From VAZQ01 sp050179645 (GTDB taxonomy: Bacteria; Pseudomonadota; Alphaproteobacteria; Rhizobiales; Xanthobacteraceae), in assembly GCA_050179645.1 (NCBI GenBank), contig JBFXEX010000133.1:1-15471 (forward strand): a stretch of 15,471 nt of DNA, read 5' to 3'. Positions 1 through 7,212 of this stretch are shown here, piece after piece. Position 1 is the stretch's first letter, and each line of letters starts with the position of its first letter. The position numbers and the translations under genes are program-made. The notes below the pieces were generated by a model, which saw nothing but the letters and a program-made list of their open reading frames with translations, was not told where the DNA came from and made no database searches.

Positions 1-534
1 GGCGGCGATGACCTTGAAGCCGCAGGTGCGCGCCCAGTCGACGTGTTCGCAGATCAGCGCCGGCTGATCGCCCCAGGCCAGGCTGTAGACCACGTCGGCC
101 GCCTTGGCTTTGCGGGCAAGAAGCGGTCCCGCAAGCGCATCGGCCTCGACGTTGACCATGACGAAGTGCTTGCCGTGCGCGATGGCAGCGAGCGCATGAC
201 GGATGCCGGCGCCCGGAATGCCGGTCGCCTCCACGATCACCTCGATCTCGGGCAGCGCGATCAGCGCGTCGGCATCGGGCGTCACGTGGGTGCGGCGGGT
301 CTTCAGCGCGTCGCCGAGCGAGGCGGCCCCAATCGTCGCCGCATCCCAGCCGGCGCCGATCAGCTGGCGCGTCGCGCGCGCCACATCGAGGTCGGCGACC
401 CCGACCACGTGCAGACCGGTGGTGAGCCGCGCCTGAGCCAGGAACATGGTGCCGAACTTGCCGGCGCCGATCAGCCCGACCGTCACCGGCCGGCCCGCGG
501 CCTCCCGCTCACGCAACATGTTGGAGAGATTCAC
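1..534 (-). CDS. Homoserine dehydrogenase-like NAD(P)-binding oxidoreductase, 3' end cut by window edge
   Basis: An open frame on the minus strand runs from a GTG at 534 to the window edge without a stop, giving 178 residues. A GAGGG ribosome-binding site sits 6 bases before the GTG; an ATG five codons later (519) is the alternative start. A Rossmann nucleotide-binding motif, VGLIGAGKFG, lies at residues 19-28. It is followed by a typical dinucleotide-fold succession that includes EATGIPGAGIRHA and GKHFVMVNVEADAL. This matches the N-terminal half of the predicted homoserine dehydrogenase group (COG4091), whose full-length members usually carry a C-terminal SAF domain; that part lies outside the window. 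These enzymes are thought to oxidise small sugar-acid or hydroxy-acid derived substrates, but the substrate cannot be read from this fragment. It lies 69 bases downstream of the preceding minus-strand gene. Family assignment is fairly sure, reaction is not. Confidence 0.8.
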   Translation of the reverse strand, partial: MNLSNMLREREAAGRPVTVGLIGAGKFGTMFLAQARLTTGLHVVGVADLDVARATRQLIGAGWDAATIGAASLGDALKTRRTHVTPDADALIALPEIEVIVEATGIPGAGIRHALAAIAHGKHFVMVNVEADALAGPLLARKAKAADVVYSLAWGDQPALICEHVDWARTCGFKVIAA

Positions 535-562
535 CGATAGCCCTCGCAACGCCAACTGTTTC

Positions 563-595
563 CGCCTCTGCCGAGGCGTGCCGTCATAGCACGGC
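563..595 (-). terminator. Hairpin pair between two minus-strand genes, possible weak terminator
   Basis: A perfect 6-bp stem (563-568 with 573-578, 4-base loop) is followed by a second short stem (580-583 with 592-595). They sit in the 69-bp gap after the secreted-protein gene and before the oxidoreductase gene. There is no T-run on the minus strand, so an intrinsic terminator role is only a guess. Confidence 0.25.
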
Positions 596-603
596 GGCGA
601 CGC

Positions 604-1161
604 TTACTGGCAGACCGCGCGGGTCACGAAGGTCTCGACCTTGCATTCGCCCGCCGCCGGCGAGCGCCCGGAGAGCAGGACGCGGGCGGGACACTTCTGT
701 TCGGTCTGGGTGGCGACGCTCTGCCCGGCCTGGAAGCCCTTGGCGGCACATACCGACTTCGCGGCCGCCGCGCAGTCCGGCGCGCCGTTGGGCGCGACTT
801 CGCAGCGCCCACGGCCGTCCACGATGCGCGATGGCGGGACCAACGCCCCTGCCGCTTGTTTGGCGTTGTCGCGGGCCTTGTTGTGGAACTCGCTCAGGGC
901 CTCGCTTGCCCCCTTCATCTGGGCGTCGAATTTCTCGCGTCCTTCCTGGAACCAGCGGCCGACGGTATCGACGACTCCCTTCGTCGCGCTCGGCTCGGTC
1001 GCCTGCGCGGCCGGCGGGGGCGCAGGTTCGGCTGGGTTGGGGCTCGGCGGAGTCTGCGCAAGCGCCGTAAATTCAAGCGCCAGCATGCCGGCGCCAAACA
1101 GCGCGCCAGCGACCACAAGTTTCGCTCCGCAAGATCGCAAACGGTCCCGAAGGCTGCTCAC
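604..1161 (-). CDS. Secreted six-cysteine protein of unknown function
   Basis: This gene encodes 185 residues from a GTG at 1161. The frame stays open further upstream, but that extension overlaps the dedA gene and gives an implausible N-terminus. Starting at 1161 yields a classic signal peptide: a basic start (SLRDRLRS), a hydrophobic stretch at about residues 13-30, and likely cleavage after ALA at 35. A Pro/Ala-rich linker follows (about 38-58), then a helical segment (about 62-105, with GRWFQEGREKFDAQMKGASEAL). The C-terminal part has six cysteines (120, 130, 138, 157, 173, 184), which suggests up to three disulfides in the periplasm or outside the cell. I do not recognise a named family. 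It lies 106 bases downstream of the DedA-type gene on the same strand, so co-transcription is possible. Confidence 0.75.
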   Translation of the reverse strand: MSSLRDRLRSCGAKLVVAGALFGAGMLALEFTALAQTPPSPNPAEPAPPPAAQATEPSATKGVVDTVGRWFQEGREKFDAQMKGASEALSEFHNKARDNAKQAAGALVPPSRIVDGRGRCEVAPNGAPDCAAAAKSVCAAKGFQAGQSVATQTEQKCPARVLLSGRSPAAGECKVETFVTRAVCQ

Positions 1162-1267
1162 GGCCGGATCCCAAAAACGCGTTGCGCCGTTCCGGCGCGC
1201 CAAGTGAAGCAGCCGGAAGGCTCGGCCGGACAGATGGCAGAAATGAGGAACGCGGCGCGACCCAATC

Positions 1268-1849
1268 CTAGAACACGTAGACCGCCGCAATAATGCCGCC
1301 GACCAGCACGACAGCGCCGACCGTGACCCAGAAACCGAGCCGCTCCTCGAGCATGACGCGGGCCTGCGGGCCATAGCGGTGCAGCAGGAAGGCGAGCAGG
1401 AAGAACCGGCCGCCGCGGGCAATGAACGACAGCAGGATAAACATCAGCAGGTTGTAGCCGGCGAAGCCGGACGCGATCGTGACGATCTTGTAGGGGATCG
1501 GCGTGAGGCCCTTGAGCAGGATGATCCAGGCGCCCCATTCCACGTAGGCCTCGCGGAAGGCATCGACCTTGTTGCCATAACCGTAGAGCTGGATCAGCCA
1601 GAGGCCGAGCGAGTCGTAGAGCACCGCGCCGATGAAATAGCCGAGAACACCACCCGCAACCGATGTGAGCGTACAGACCAGAGCGTAAAAATACGCCTTG
1701 TCCGGCCGCGCGAGCGACATCGGGATCAGCATCACGTCGGGCGGTATCGGGAAGAACGAACTCTCGACGAACGAGACGAACCCCATCAGCCACGTCGCAT
1801 GCGGCTTGCCGGCGGCGGCGATGCACCAGTCGTAGAGGCGGCGGAGCAT
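1268..1849 (-). CDS. DedA/YqaA-type integral membrane protein (SNARE-associated/VTT domain)
   Basis: This 193-residue protein has four to five hydrophobic segments. It carries the family pattern of a conserved acidic and proline-rich loop near the N-terminus (FVESSFFPIPPDVMLIPM, about residues 27-44). A second re-entrant-loop motif, KGLTPIPYKIVTIASGFAGY, lies near the middle, and a hydrophobic C-terminal anchor ends in YVF. Length and layout fit the YqaA branch (COG1238) of the DedA superfamily. Relatives act in membrane homeostasis, and several DedA proteins are now seen as undecaprenyl-phosphate or phospholipid flippases; that function is family knowledge, not shown here. The ATG at 1849 has no clear Shine-Dalgarno sequence. 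Its upstream region is the hairpin repeat block at about 1873-2156, so those hairpins may lie in its leader RNA. Confidence 0.88.
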   Translation of the reverse strand: MLRRLYDWCIAAAGKPHATWLMGFVSFVESSFFPIPPDVMLIPMSLARPDKAYFYALVCTLTSVAGGVLGYFIGAVLYDSLGLWLIQLYGYGNKVDAFREAYVEWGAWIILLKGLTPIPYKIVTIASGFAGYNLLMFILLSFIARGGRFFLLAFLLHRYGPQARVMLEERLGFWVTVGAVVLVGGIIAAVYVF

Positions 1850-1872
1850 GCGGGTTGCTTAATGGCGGGGGA

Positions 1873-1970
1873 GTGTGGCGGATCTGACGTTCCTACCACC
1901 GTTGCGGCATGCCGATCGTAGGAACGTCAAATCCAAAGCCACACTAAGAGCCATAGAATTGCTAGTGTCC
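1873..1970. repeat. Hairpin repeat unit, copy 1
   Basis: A 17-base arm at 1880-1896 pairs with 1918-1934 at 16 of 17 positions. Its 21-base loop contains the perfect palindrome CGGCATGCCG (1905-1914). The stem extends further, as GTGTGGC (1873-1879) pairs with GCCACAC (1938-1944). The same ACAC bases can instead pair downstream: ACACTA (1941-1946) with TAGTGT (1963-1968). The part from 1923 to 1970 is about 80 percent identical to 2034-2079 (copy 2). The unit lies between the HisE-like gene and dedA, and has no coding potential that I trust. Confidence 0.7.
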
Positions 1971-1986
1971 ACGTCGCCGCCAGTGA

Positions 1987-2079
1987 AGTGGATTGGACAT
2001 GCACTACCCAGCGGGCCGCAAGCTCGTAAAGCGAATGTCAAATCCAAACTCCACTGGAAAGATAGATTGCTAGTGGTCC
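1987..2079. repeat. Hairpin repeat unit, copy 2
   Basis: This is the second copy of the unit, offset 111 bp from copy 1. The main stem is 1989-2004 with 2031-2046 (13 of 16 pairs). AGTGG (1987-1991) can pair with CCACT (2051-2055). That same segment can also pair downstream, CCACTG (2051-2056) with TAGTGG (2071-2076, last pair G-T). The outer pair A-T of the small stem in copy 1 is C-G here, a compensatory change. The shared core reads GTCAAATCCAAA, then TTGCTAGTG near the 3' end. Confidence 0.7.
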
Positions 2080-2082
2080 TTT

Positions 2083-2135
2083 AATTCCAACATTCGCAAC
2101 AGTGCCTGCCGAAGCGGGATGCGAACGTTGGAATT
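2083..2135. repeat. Third hairpin of the intergenic repeat block
   Basis: A 16-base arm (2083-2098) pairs with 2120-2135 at 15 of 16 positions. The 21-base loop is the same length as in copy 1. It directly follows copy 2, and the AATTCCAAC/GTTGGAATT arms differ from the core of copies 1 and 2. It probably belongs to the same composite element. Confidence 0.65.
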
Positions 2136-2142
2136 GGACAAC

Positions 2143-2156
2143 CGGGCAGCAGCCCG
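2143..2156 (-). terminator. GC-rich hairpin just after the HisE-like gene
   Basis: CGGGC (2143-2147) pairs with GCCCG (2152-2156) around a 4-base loop, starting 9 bases after the stop codon of the minus-strand HisE-like gene. No proper T-run follows, so termination strength is uncertain. It may simply be the outer edge of the repeat block. Confidence 0.35.
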
Positions 2157-2165
2157 CCGATGCGG

Positions 2166-2558
2166 TCAGCGCTGCTTGCGGGCGTGGCTCCGCGATGCGA
2201 GTGCGACCACCTTGCGCCGCGGCAACAGCGCAGCAGATTCGTCCTGCGCCTTGGGGAGCTTCTCGGCGATCCCGAACAGCCGTTCGCGGCGGCTCATCTC
2301 GGCCCAGACCTCGTCCGGATTGATGCCGCTCGCCACCCAAAGCACGACCAGATTGTAGAGCAGATCGGCGCTTTCGCGCACAACGGCCTCGTTGTGGCCG
2401 TTCATGGCGTCGATTACCACTTCGACCGCCTCTTCGGCGAGCTTCTTCGCCATCTTGCCGCGACCTGAGCGTAGCAGCCGTGCCGTCCGCGATACAGCCG
2501 GATCGGCGGTCTGCGCGGCCACGACGGCACGATAGAGCCGGTCCACCGGTTCGGTCAT
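2166..2558 (-). CDS. hisE: HisE-like phosphoribosyl-ATP pyrophosphatase (MazG superfamily)
   Basis: This gene encodes 130 residues from the ATG at 2558, which has an AGAGGG ribosome-binding site 8 bases upstream; a longer open frame upstream lacks similarity. The HisE fold is clear. KMAKKLAEEAVEVVIDAM gives the metal-binding EExxE-type helix, and ESADLLYNLVVLW gives the second ExxD-type helix. The family hydrolyses phosphoribosyl-ATP to phosphoribosyl-AMP and pyrophosphate, step two of histidine synthesis, in the cytosol. No other his gene is present; the neighbour is putA, whose stop is 97 bases upstream. The N-terminus lacks the FTLxDLxxIVxxR-type start common in alphaproteobacterial HisE of the his operon, and a basic tail (RKVVALASRSHARKQR) is added. 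It may therefore be a second HisE paralogue or a house-cleaning nucleotide pyrophosphatase. The gene symbol is tentative. Confidence 0.82.
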   Translation of the reverse strand: MTEPVDRLYRAVVAAQTADPAVSRTARLLRSGRGKMAKKLAEEAVEVVIDAMNGHNEAVVRESADLLYNLVVLWVASGINPDEVWAEMSRRERLFGIAEKLPKAQDESAALLPRRKVVALASRSHARKQR

Positions 2559-2655
2559 CACCTTCACCCTCTTCCCCTGGGTCAAGCGAATACCATGAAT
2601 GTGGTTCCGCTGAGGCAGAAAAACCACACTCGGGCACGATGCCGCGCTCCGATGG

Positions 2656-5600
2656 TTACTCCTCGACCGCCAGCAGGCTGGCATTGCCGCCCGCCGCCGC
2701 GATGTTGATCGTCACCACCTGCTCGGAGGCGAACCGGCGCAGATAGTTCGGGCCCCCCGCCTTGGGACCGGTACCGGACAGACCGGTGCCGCCGAACGGC
2801 TGGGTGCCGACGACGGCGCCGATCATGTTGCGGTTGACGTAGACGTTGCCGTTGGCGAGCCGCGCCACCACCTGCTCGACCGTCGCGTCGATCCGCGAGT
2901 GAATGCCGAGCGTGAGGCCGTAACCGTTGCCGGCGATGTCGTCGAGCAGGCGATCGAGTTCGGAGGCCTCCCAGCGCACGACGTGCAGGATCGGTCCGAA
3001 CACTTCCTCCCGGAGGTCGCGGGCGCGGTCGAGCGCCACGATGGTCGGCGGCACATAGGTCCCGCGTTCGGGCAGCGCCCGATCGTCATCCCAGCGGAAC
3101 CGGACCCGGCCCTGCCCGCGCATCCCGGCAATCCAGCGGTCGAGCTTGTCCTTGGCCTCGGCGTCGATCACCGGCCCGACATGGGTCGAAGGATCGCGCG
3201 GATCGCCCAGCGCCAGTTCCTGCGCGGCGCCCGCAATCATCTCGATGATCGGATCGGCGACATCCTTCTGCACGCAAAGGAGCCGCAGCGCCGAGCAGCG
3301 CTGACCGGCCGAGCGAAACGCCGAGGTGACGACGTCGTCGGTCACCTGCTCGGGCAACGCAGTGGCGTCGACGATCATGGCATTGATACCGCCGGTTTCA
3401 GCGATCAGCGGCACGATCGGCGCATCCTTGCCGGCAAGCACGCGGTTGATCAGCCGCGCCACCTCGGTCGAGCCGGTGAATGCGACGCCGGCGACACGCG
3501 GATCGCCGACCAGCGCAGCTCCAGTCTTGCCGTTACCCGGGACCAGGTGGAGCGCACTTACCGGAATGCCGGCCCGGTGCAGCAGCCGCACGGCCTCCCA
3601 GGCAACAAGTGGGGTCTGCTCGGCCGGCTTCGCCACCACCGCGTTGCCGGCGGCGAGCCCTGCCGTCACCTGGCCGAGAAAGATCGCCAACGGAAAATTC
3701 CACGGGCTGATGCAGACGAACACCCCACGCCCGCGATAACGCAGTTCGTTCGACTCTCCGGTCGGTCCCGGAAGGACCTGCGGGACCAGCGACGTGCGAG
3801 CCTCGGCCGCATAATAGCGGCAGAAGTCGATGGCTTCGCGGACCTCGGCGAGCGCATCGTCGAGCGTCTTGCCGCCTTCGAGCTGCAGCAGCGCAATCAG
3901 CCGGCCGCGGTTCGCCTCGATCAGGTCGCTGGCACGGTCGAGGGCGGCGGCGCGGGTTTCCACCGCCGTGGCGCTCCAGTCCGCAAAGCCGTTCTCCGCT
4001 GCGGTCATGGCGGCCGCCGCGATCGCCTCATCGCCCTCGCGCACCCGGCCGATCGGCGCGCCGTCGATGGGCGATGTGACCTCGCGCTCGATGCCCGTCA
4101 ACTCGATTCCGTCGACCAGCGGGGCGGCGAGATCGGGCAATGCGGCACCGCGCGTACTTGCCACCAGTGCCGCAAGGCTCGCGCGGTCGCCGAACTCGAC
4201 GCCGGGCGAATTGCGGCGCGACGGCGCGTAGAGGTCGCGTGGCAGGGGAATCTTCGGGTGGCGGGCGTGCTGCGCATCTCCGATCCAGCTTTGCGGGCGC
4301 TTGAGCAGGGTGGCGACCGGCACCGAGGTATCCGCCGCCACCGACACGAACGAGGAGTTCGCCCCGTTCTCGAGCAAGCGCCGCACCAGATAGGCCAGCA
4401 GGTCGCGATGACCGCCGACCGGCGCATAGACCCGCACGGCGGCGTTCGGGTGCTCGGCGAGCAGGAGCTCGTAGAGCGTCTCGCCCATGCCGTGCAGCCG
4501 CTGGAACTCGTAGCCACTGACGCCGCCCGCATCCTCGATCACGCCCGCAACCGTGAGTGCGTTGTGGGTGGCGAACTGCGGATAAAGTACGGGCCGCGCG
4601 TCCAGCAGCTTGCGGGTGCAGGCCGTGAAGCAAAGATCGGTCATCGGCTTGCGGGTGAAAACCGGATAATCGGCAAGGCCCCGCTCCTGGCCGCGCTTGA
4701 CCTCGGTGTCCCAGTAGGCGCCCTTGACCAGGCGGATCATCAGTCGCCGGTCGCAAGCGCGCGCCGTCTCGGCCAGCCAGTCGATCACCGCCGGTGCGCG
4801 CTTCTGGTAGGCCTGGACCGCCAGGCCGAAGCCTTCCCAGCCGTGCAGCGAGCGATCCGGCAGGACCGCCGCCAGCACGTCGAGCGTCAGTTCCAGCCGG
4901 TCGGCCTCCTCGGCGTCGATGGTAAAGTTGAGGTCGTGTTCGCGGGCCCGGCGGGCGAGTTCAAGGACCCGCGGTACCAGTTCGGTCATCACCCGGTCGT
5001 GCGAGACCGCCTCGAAACGCGGATGCAGCGCCGACAGCTTGACCGAGATGCCGGGCCGGTCGGGCAACGCCCCCTCGCCGGCCCCGGCGCCGATCTCATC
5101 GATGGCGCGGGAATAGGAGATGAAGTGCCGTTCGGCCTGCTCCGCCGTGCGCGCGCCTTCGCCCAGCATGTCGAAGGAGTAGCGCCGCTCGGGGTGCCGC
5201 GCGGCACGGTGCAGCGCCTCCTCGATGGTCTGCCCGAGCACGAAATGCGAGCCGAGAAGCCGCATCGCCTGCCGCGTCGCGGCCCGTACGGCCGGCAGGC
5301 CGAGCCGCCTGATCAAGCTGTCCAGGATGGAATCCGGCGTCTCGCCCGGTTGAATGATGCGGGCCGTGATGCCGAGGGTCCAGGCCGACGCCGCGACCAG
5401 CAAGGCGTCCGACTTGACGTCATGCGACGACCAGTCGCCGGTGGCGAGCTTGTCCTCGATCAGCCGGTCGGCGGTGATGGCGTCCGGAACCCGCAGCAGC
5501 GCCTCGGCCAGCACCATGAGGGCAAGTCCCTCCTTGGTCGACAGCGAATAAGCATGGAGAAAATCCTCGATGCCGCCGAGCCCGCCGGTGCGCGCGCGGA

Positions 5601-5790
5601 TGCCGTCGATCAGCCGGGTGGCGGCGCGGTCGACCCGCGCTTCGGCGGCGGCCGAGCGGTCCGCCCCTGCCAGCAATGCGGCCGCGATCTCCTCGTCGGG
5701 CGGCGCATAAGGCGCGCGAAACGCCGGCCCGCCGGGTGCATCGGGAGGACCGGGTGCCTGCGTATCTTGGGTCAGCACACCATGGGTCAT
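2656..5790 (-). CDS. putA: Bifunctional proline dehydrogenase / delta-1-pyrroline-5-carboxylate dehydrogenase PutA
   Basis: This 1044-residue enzyme oxidises proline to glutamate in two steps, using FAD in the first domain and NAD+ in the second; it associates with the membrane to pass electrons to quinone. The proline dehydrogenase barrel spans about residues 200-480. It includes FTIDAEEADRLEL (289-301), RLVKGAYWDTEVKRG (353-367), QFATHNALTV (405-414), EFQRLHGMGE (428-437) and YAPVGGHRDLLAYLVRRLLE (455-474). The aldehyde dehydrogenase domain spans about 570-1025. It has SPWNFPLAIF (695-704), FTGSTEVA (771-778), the general base Glu798 in IAETGG, catalytic Cys832 in SAGQRCSALR, and EEVFGPILHVVRW (928-940). 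There is no ribbon-helix-helix domain at the N-terminus, so this is a short-type PutA that does not repress its own gene. The start at 5790 has a modest GGGA site about 8 bases upstream. It is divergent from an ABC binding-protein gene. Confidence 0.97.
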   Translation of the reverse strand: MTHGVLTQDTQAPGPPDAPGGPAFRAPYAPPDEEIAAALLAGADRSAAAEARVDRAATRLIDGIRARTGGLGGIEDFLHAYSLSTKEGLALMVLAEALLRVPDAITADRLIEDKLATGDWSSHDVKSDALLVAASAWTLGITARIIQPGETPDSILDSLIRRLGLPAVRAATRQAMRLLGSHFVLGQTIEEALHRAARHPERRYSFDMLGEGARTAEQAERHFISYSRAIDEIGAGAGEGALPDRPGISVKLSALHPRFEAVSHDRVMTELVPRVLELARRAREHDLNFTIDAEEADRLELTLDVLAAVLPDRSLHGWEGFGLAVQAYQKRAPAVIDWLAETARACDRRLMIRLVKGAYWDTEVKRGQERGLADYPVFTRKPMTDLCFTACTRKLLDARPVLYPQFATHNALTVAGVIEDAGGVSGYEFQRLHGMGETLYELLLAEHPNAAVRVYAPVGGHRDLLAYLVRRLLENGANSSFVSVAADTSVPVATLLKRPQSWIGDAQHARHPKIPLPRDLYAPSRRNSPGVEFGDRASLAALVASTRGAALPDLAAPLVDGIELTGIEREVTSPIDGAPIGRVREGDEAIAAAAMTAAENGFADWSATAVETRAAALDRASDLIEANRGRLIALLQLEGGKTLDDALAEVREAIDFCRYYAAEARTSLVPQVLPGPTGESNELRYRGRGVFVCISPWNFPLAIFLGQVTAGLAAGNAVVAKPAEQTPLVAWEAVRLLHRAGIPVSALHLVPGNGKTGAALVGDPRVAGVAFTGSTEVARLINRVLAGKDAPIVPLIAETGGINAMIVDATALPEQVTDDVVTSAFRSAGQRCSALRLLCVQKDVADPIIEMIAGAAQELALGDPRDPSTHVGPVIDAEAKDKLDRWIAGMRGQGRVRFRWDDDRALPERGTYVPPTIVALDRARDLREEVFGPILHVVRWEASELDRLLDDIAGNGYGLTLGIHSRIDATVEQVVARLANGNVYVNRNMIGAVVGTQPFGGTGLSGTGPKAGGPNYLRRFASEQVVTINIAAAGGNASLLAVEE

Positions 5791-5850
5791 GGGCGGTCCC
5801 GGCCGTGCGTCACGATCTTAGTCTTAATGGCAATCCGAGGCTGCCATCGC

Positions 5851-5862
5851 CACCAAATGGTG
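5851..5862. promoter_or_regulatory. Palindrome CACCAAATGGTG in the putA upstream region
   Basis: A 5-bp inverted repeat around AA lies 61 bp before the putA start codon, in the divergent putA/binding-protein spacer (5791-6035). Because this PutA lacks its own DNA-binding domain, a separate regulator is expected (an Lrp/PutR-type protein in other alphaproteobacteria). Whether it binds here is a guess. Confidence 0.25.
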
Positions 5863-5935
5863 TTTCTCTGGGATCACAAAACCTGCCGCGGGGTTCTCAA
5901 GTGTGTGAAGCCACAGCCCGATGCGGTATCACGTC

Positions 5936-5964
5936 TTGCTCTTTGCATGATCATGTTCTTTATC
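5936..5964 (+). promoter_or_regulatory. Candidate sigma-70 type promoter with internal palindrome, upstream of the binding-protein gene
   Basis: TTGCTC (5936-5941) and TTTATC (5959-5964) are spaced by exactly 17 bases and resemble -35 and -10 boxes. The perfect 10-bp palindrome CATGATCATG (5946-5955) lies between them, where a repressor could block transcription. The transcript would have a leader of about 65 bases before the ATG at 6036. The boxes are imperfect, so this is a candidate only. Confidence 0.3.
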
Positions 5965-6035
5965 TCTGCAACCACTCCAAATCGCGCTGGGGCCAGCCGG
6001 GAGCCGACGTTGGTATAAAGGGAGTACGGCGACGC

Positions 6036-7130
6036 ATGGGCCCCGTTCAATTCATCCGGCTTTGTCGGCCCAGCTACCTGCTTGCATTGGCCATCGCCTT
6101 CGCGGTGCCGGCCATGGCGCAGAATTCCAACAACGCGCAGGCCCCCGTCAAAGCGCCGGCCGCGGCGCCCGACCCCGCCAACGGGCTCTCCCGAGTGAGG
6201 TTTTCGCTCGACGGGCGCGTGGAAGGGCCGTCCGCCATGTTCCTCCTCCCGCTCGAGCGGGGGTATTTCAAGGCGGCCGGCCTCCAGGTGACCATCGACG
6301 AAGCCGCGACCCCGCTCGAGGCCATCACCAGGGTTGCCTCCGGCAACTACGATATGGGCTTTGCCGACATCAATGCCATGATCAAGCACCGGAATCAGAA
6401 CCCGGCGGCCGCTCTCAAGGCGGTCTTCATGGTCTACAATAAGCCGCCCTATTCGATCGTCACCCGCAAGAGCCGCGGCATCACCGAACCCAAGCAGCTT
6501 GCGGGCAAGAAGCTGGGGGCGCCGCCGACCGGCACCACCGTCGGCGAATGGCCGCTGTTCGCTAAGCTCAACGGCATCGATACGTCGAAGATCACGATCG
6601 AGAACATCGCCATTCCGGTGCGCGCGCCGATGCTCGCCGCCGGCCAGATCGACGCGGTGCTCGGGTTCTCGTTCCGGGTCTATGTCGACCTCAAGGACCG
6701 CGGCGTGCCGGTCGACGACATCGTCCTGATGATGATGGCCGACTATGGGCTGAAGCTGTACGGCAACGCCATCATCGTGAACCCGAAATTTGCTGCCGAG
6801 AGGCCGGACGCCGTCAAGGCATTCCTCAGCGCTTATCTGCGCGGCCTGAAAGAAACCATCCGCCGCCCGGCCGATGCCATCGACCTGACCATCAAGCGCG
6901 AAGACGCCGCACGCAATGCGGTCGAACTCGAGCGCCTGCGGATGGCGATCCGGGACAACATCCTCACCCCGGAAGTGAAGGCCGACGGCTACGGTACGGT
7001 CGACATGGCGCGGCTCGAAGAAGCCATCGCCCAATTGAGCCTGACCAACACGTTCAAGGTGAGGCCGAAGGCCGAAGACGTGTTCGACGGTGCGTTCCTG
7101 CCGCCGGCCGCCGACCGCAAGATTCATTAA
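6036..7130 (+). CDS. ABC transporter substrate-binding protein, NMT1/THI5-SsuA-like
   Basis: This is a 364-residue protein. The ATG at 6036 has AAGGGAG 11 bases upstream. A signal peptide covers residues 1-28, with a hydrophobic core (LLALAIAFAVPAMA) and likely cleavage AMA|Q. The mature part begins after a Pro/Ala linker and follows the periplasmic type II binding fold. VRFSLDGRVEGPSAMFLLPL leads into YFKAAGLQVTI, then GNYDMGFADINAMI, KQLAGKKLGAPPTGTTVGEW and a second lobe with GQIDAVLGFSFRVY. This fits the NMT1/taurine-sulfonate/nitrate/pyrimidine-precursor group, which collects substrate in the periplasm for an ABC importer. No permease or ATPase gene is adjacent, so it is an orphan and its ligand is unknown. 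It is divergent from putA. The next gene starts 96 bases downstream. Confidence 0.9.
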   Translation: MGPVQFIRLCRPSYLLALAIAFAVPAMAQNSNNAQAPVKAPAAAPDPANGLSRVRFSLDGRVEGPSAMFLLPLERGYFKAAGLQVTIDEAATPLEAITRVASGNYDMGFADINAMIKHRNQNPAAALKAVFMVYNKPPYSIVTRKSRGITEPKQLAGKKLGAPPTGTTVGEWPLFAKLNGIDTSKITIENIAIPVRAPMLAAGQIDAVLGFSFRVYVDLKDRGVPVDDIVLMMMADYGLKLYGNAIIVNPKFAAERPDAVKAFLSAYLRGLKETIRRPADAIDLTIKREDAARNAVELERLRMAIRDNILTPEVKADGYGTVDMARLEEAIAQLSLTNTFKVRPKAEDVFDGAFLPPAADRKIH

Positions 7131-7212
7131 TTGCCGTCCCCCGCCAGCCGGAAGGGGATGCAGGCGGCACAGCCACCGTCGCACGCTGATCTCGCAAAGC
7201 CTCACCCCGGCT

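Noticed and set aside
1162..1422. N-terminal extension of the secreted six-cysteine protein into the dedA gene
   Set aside because: It would overlap dedA in another frame and bury the signal peptide. The GTG at 1161 gives a normal signal sequence.
1859..2047. A 62-codon minus-strand frame inside the hairpin repeats
   Set aside because: Its internal repetition (DLTF segments) simply reflects the two repeat copies. It has no ribosome-binding site and no plausible protein character.
2899..6018. A 1039-codon open frame on the plus strand opposite putA
   Set aside because: It is the mirror of the putA reading frame in GC-rich DNA. The product is rich in Arg, Gly, Asp and His without domains, while the minus strand encodes a textbook PutA.
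5874..7205. A 443-codon minus-strand frame opposite the binding-protein gene
   Set aside because: It has low-complexity Arg/Asp/His composition and no motifs; the plus-strand frame has a signal peptide and a full binding-protein fold.
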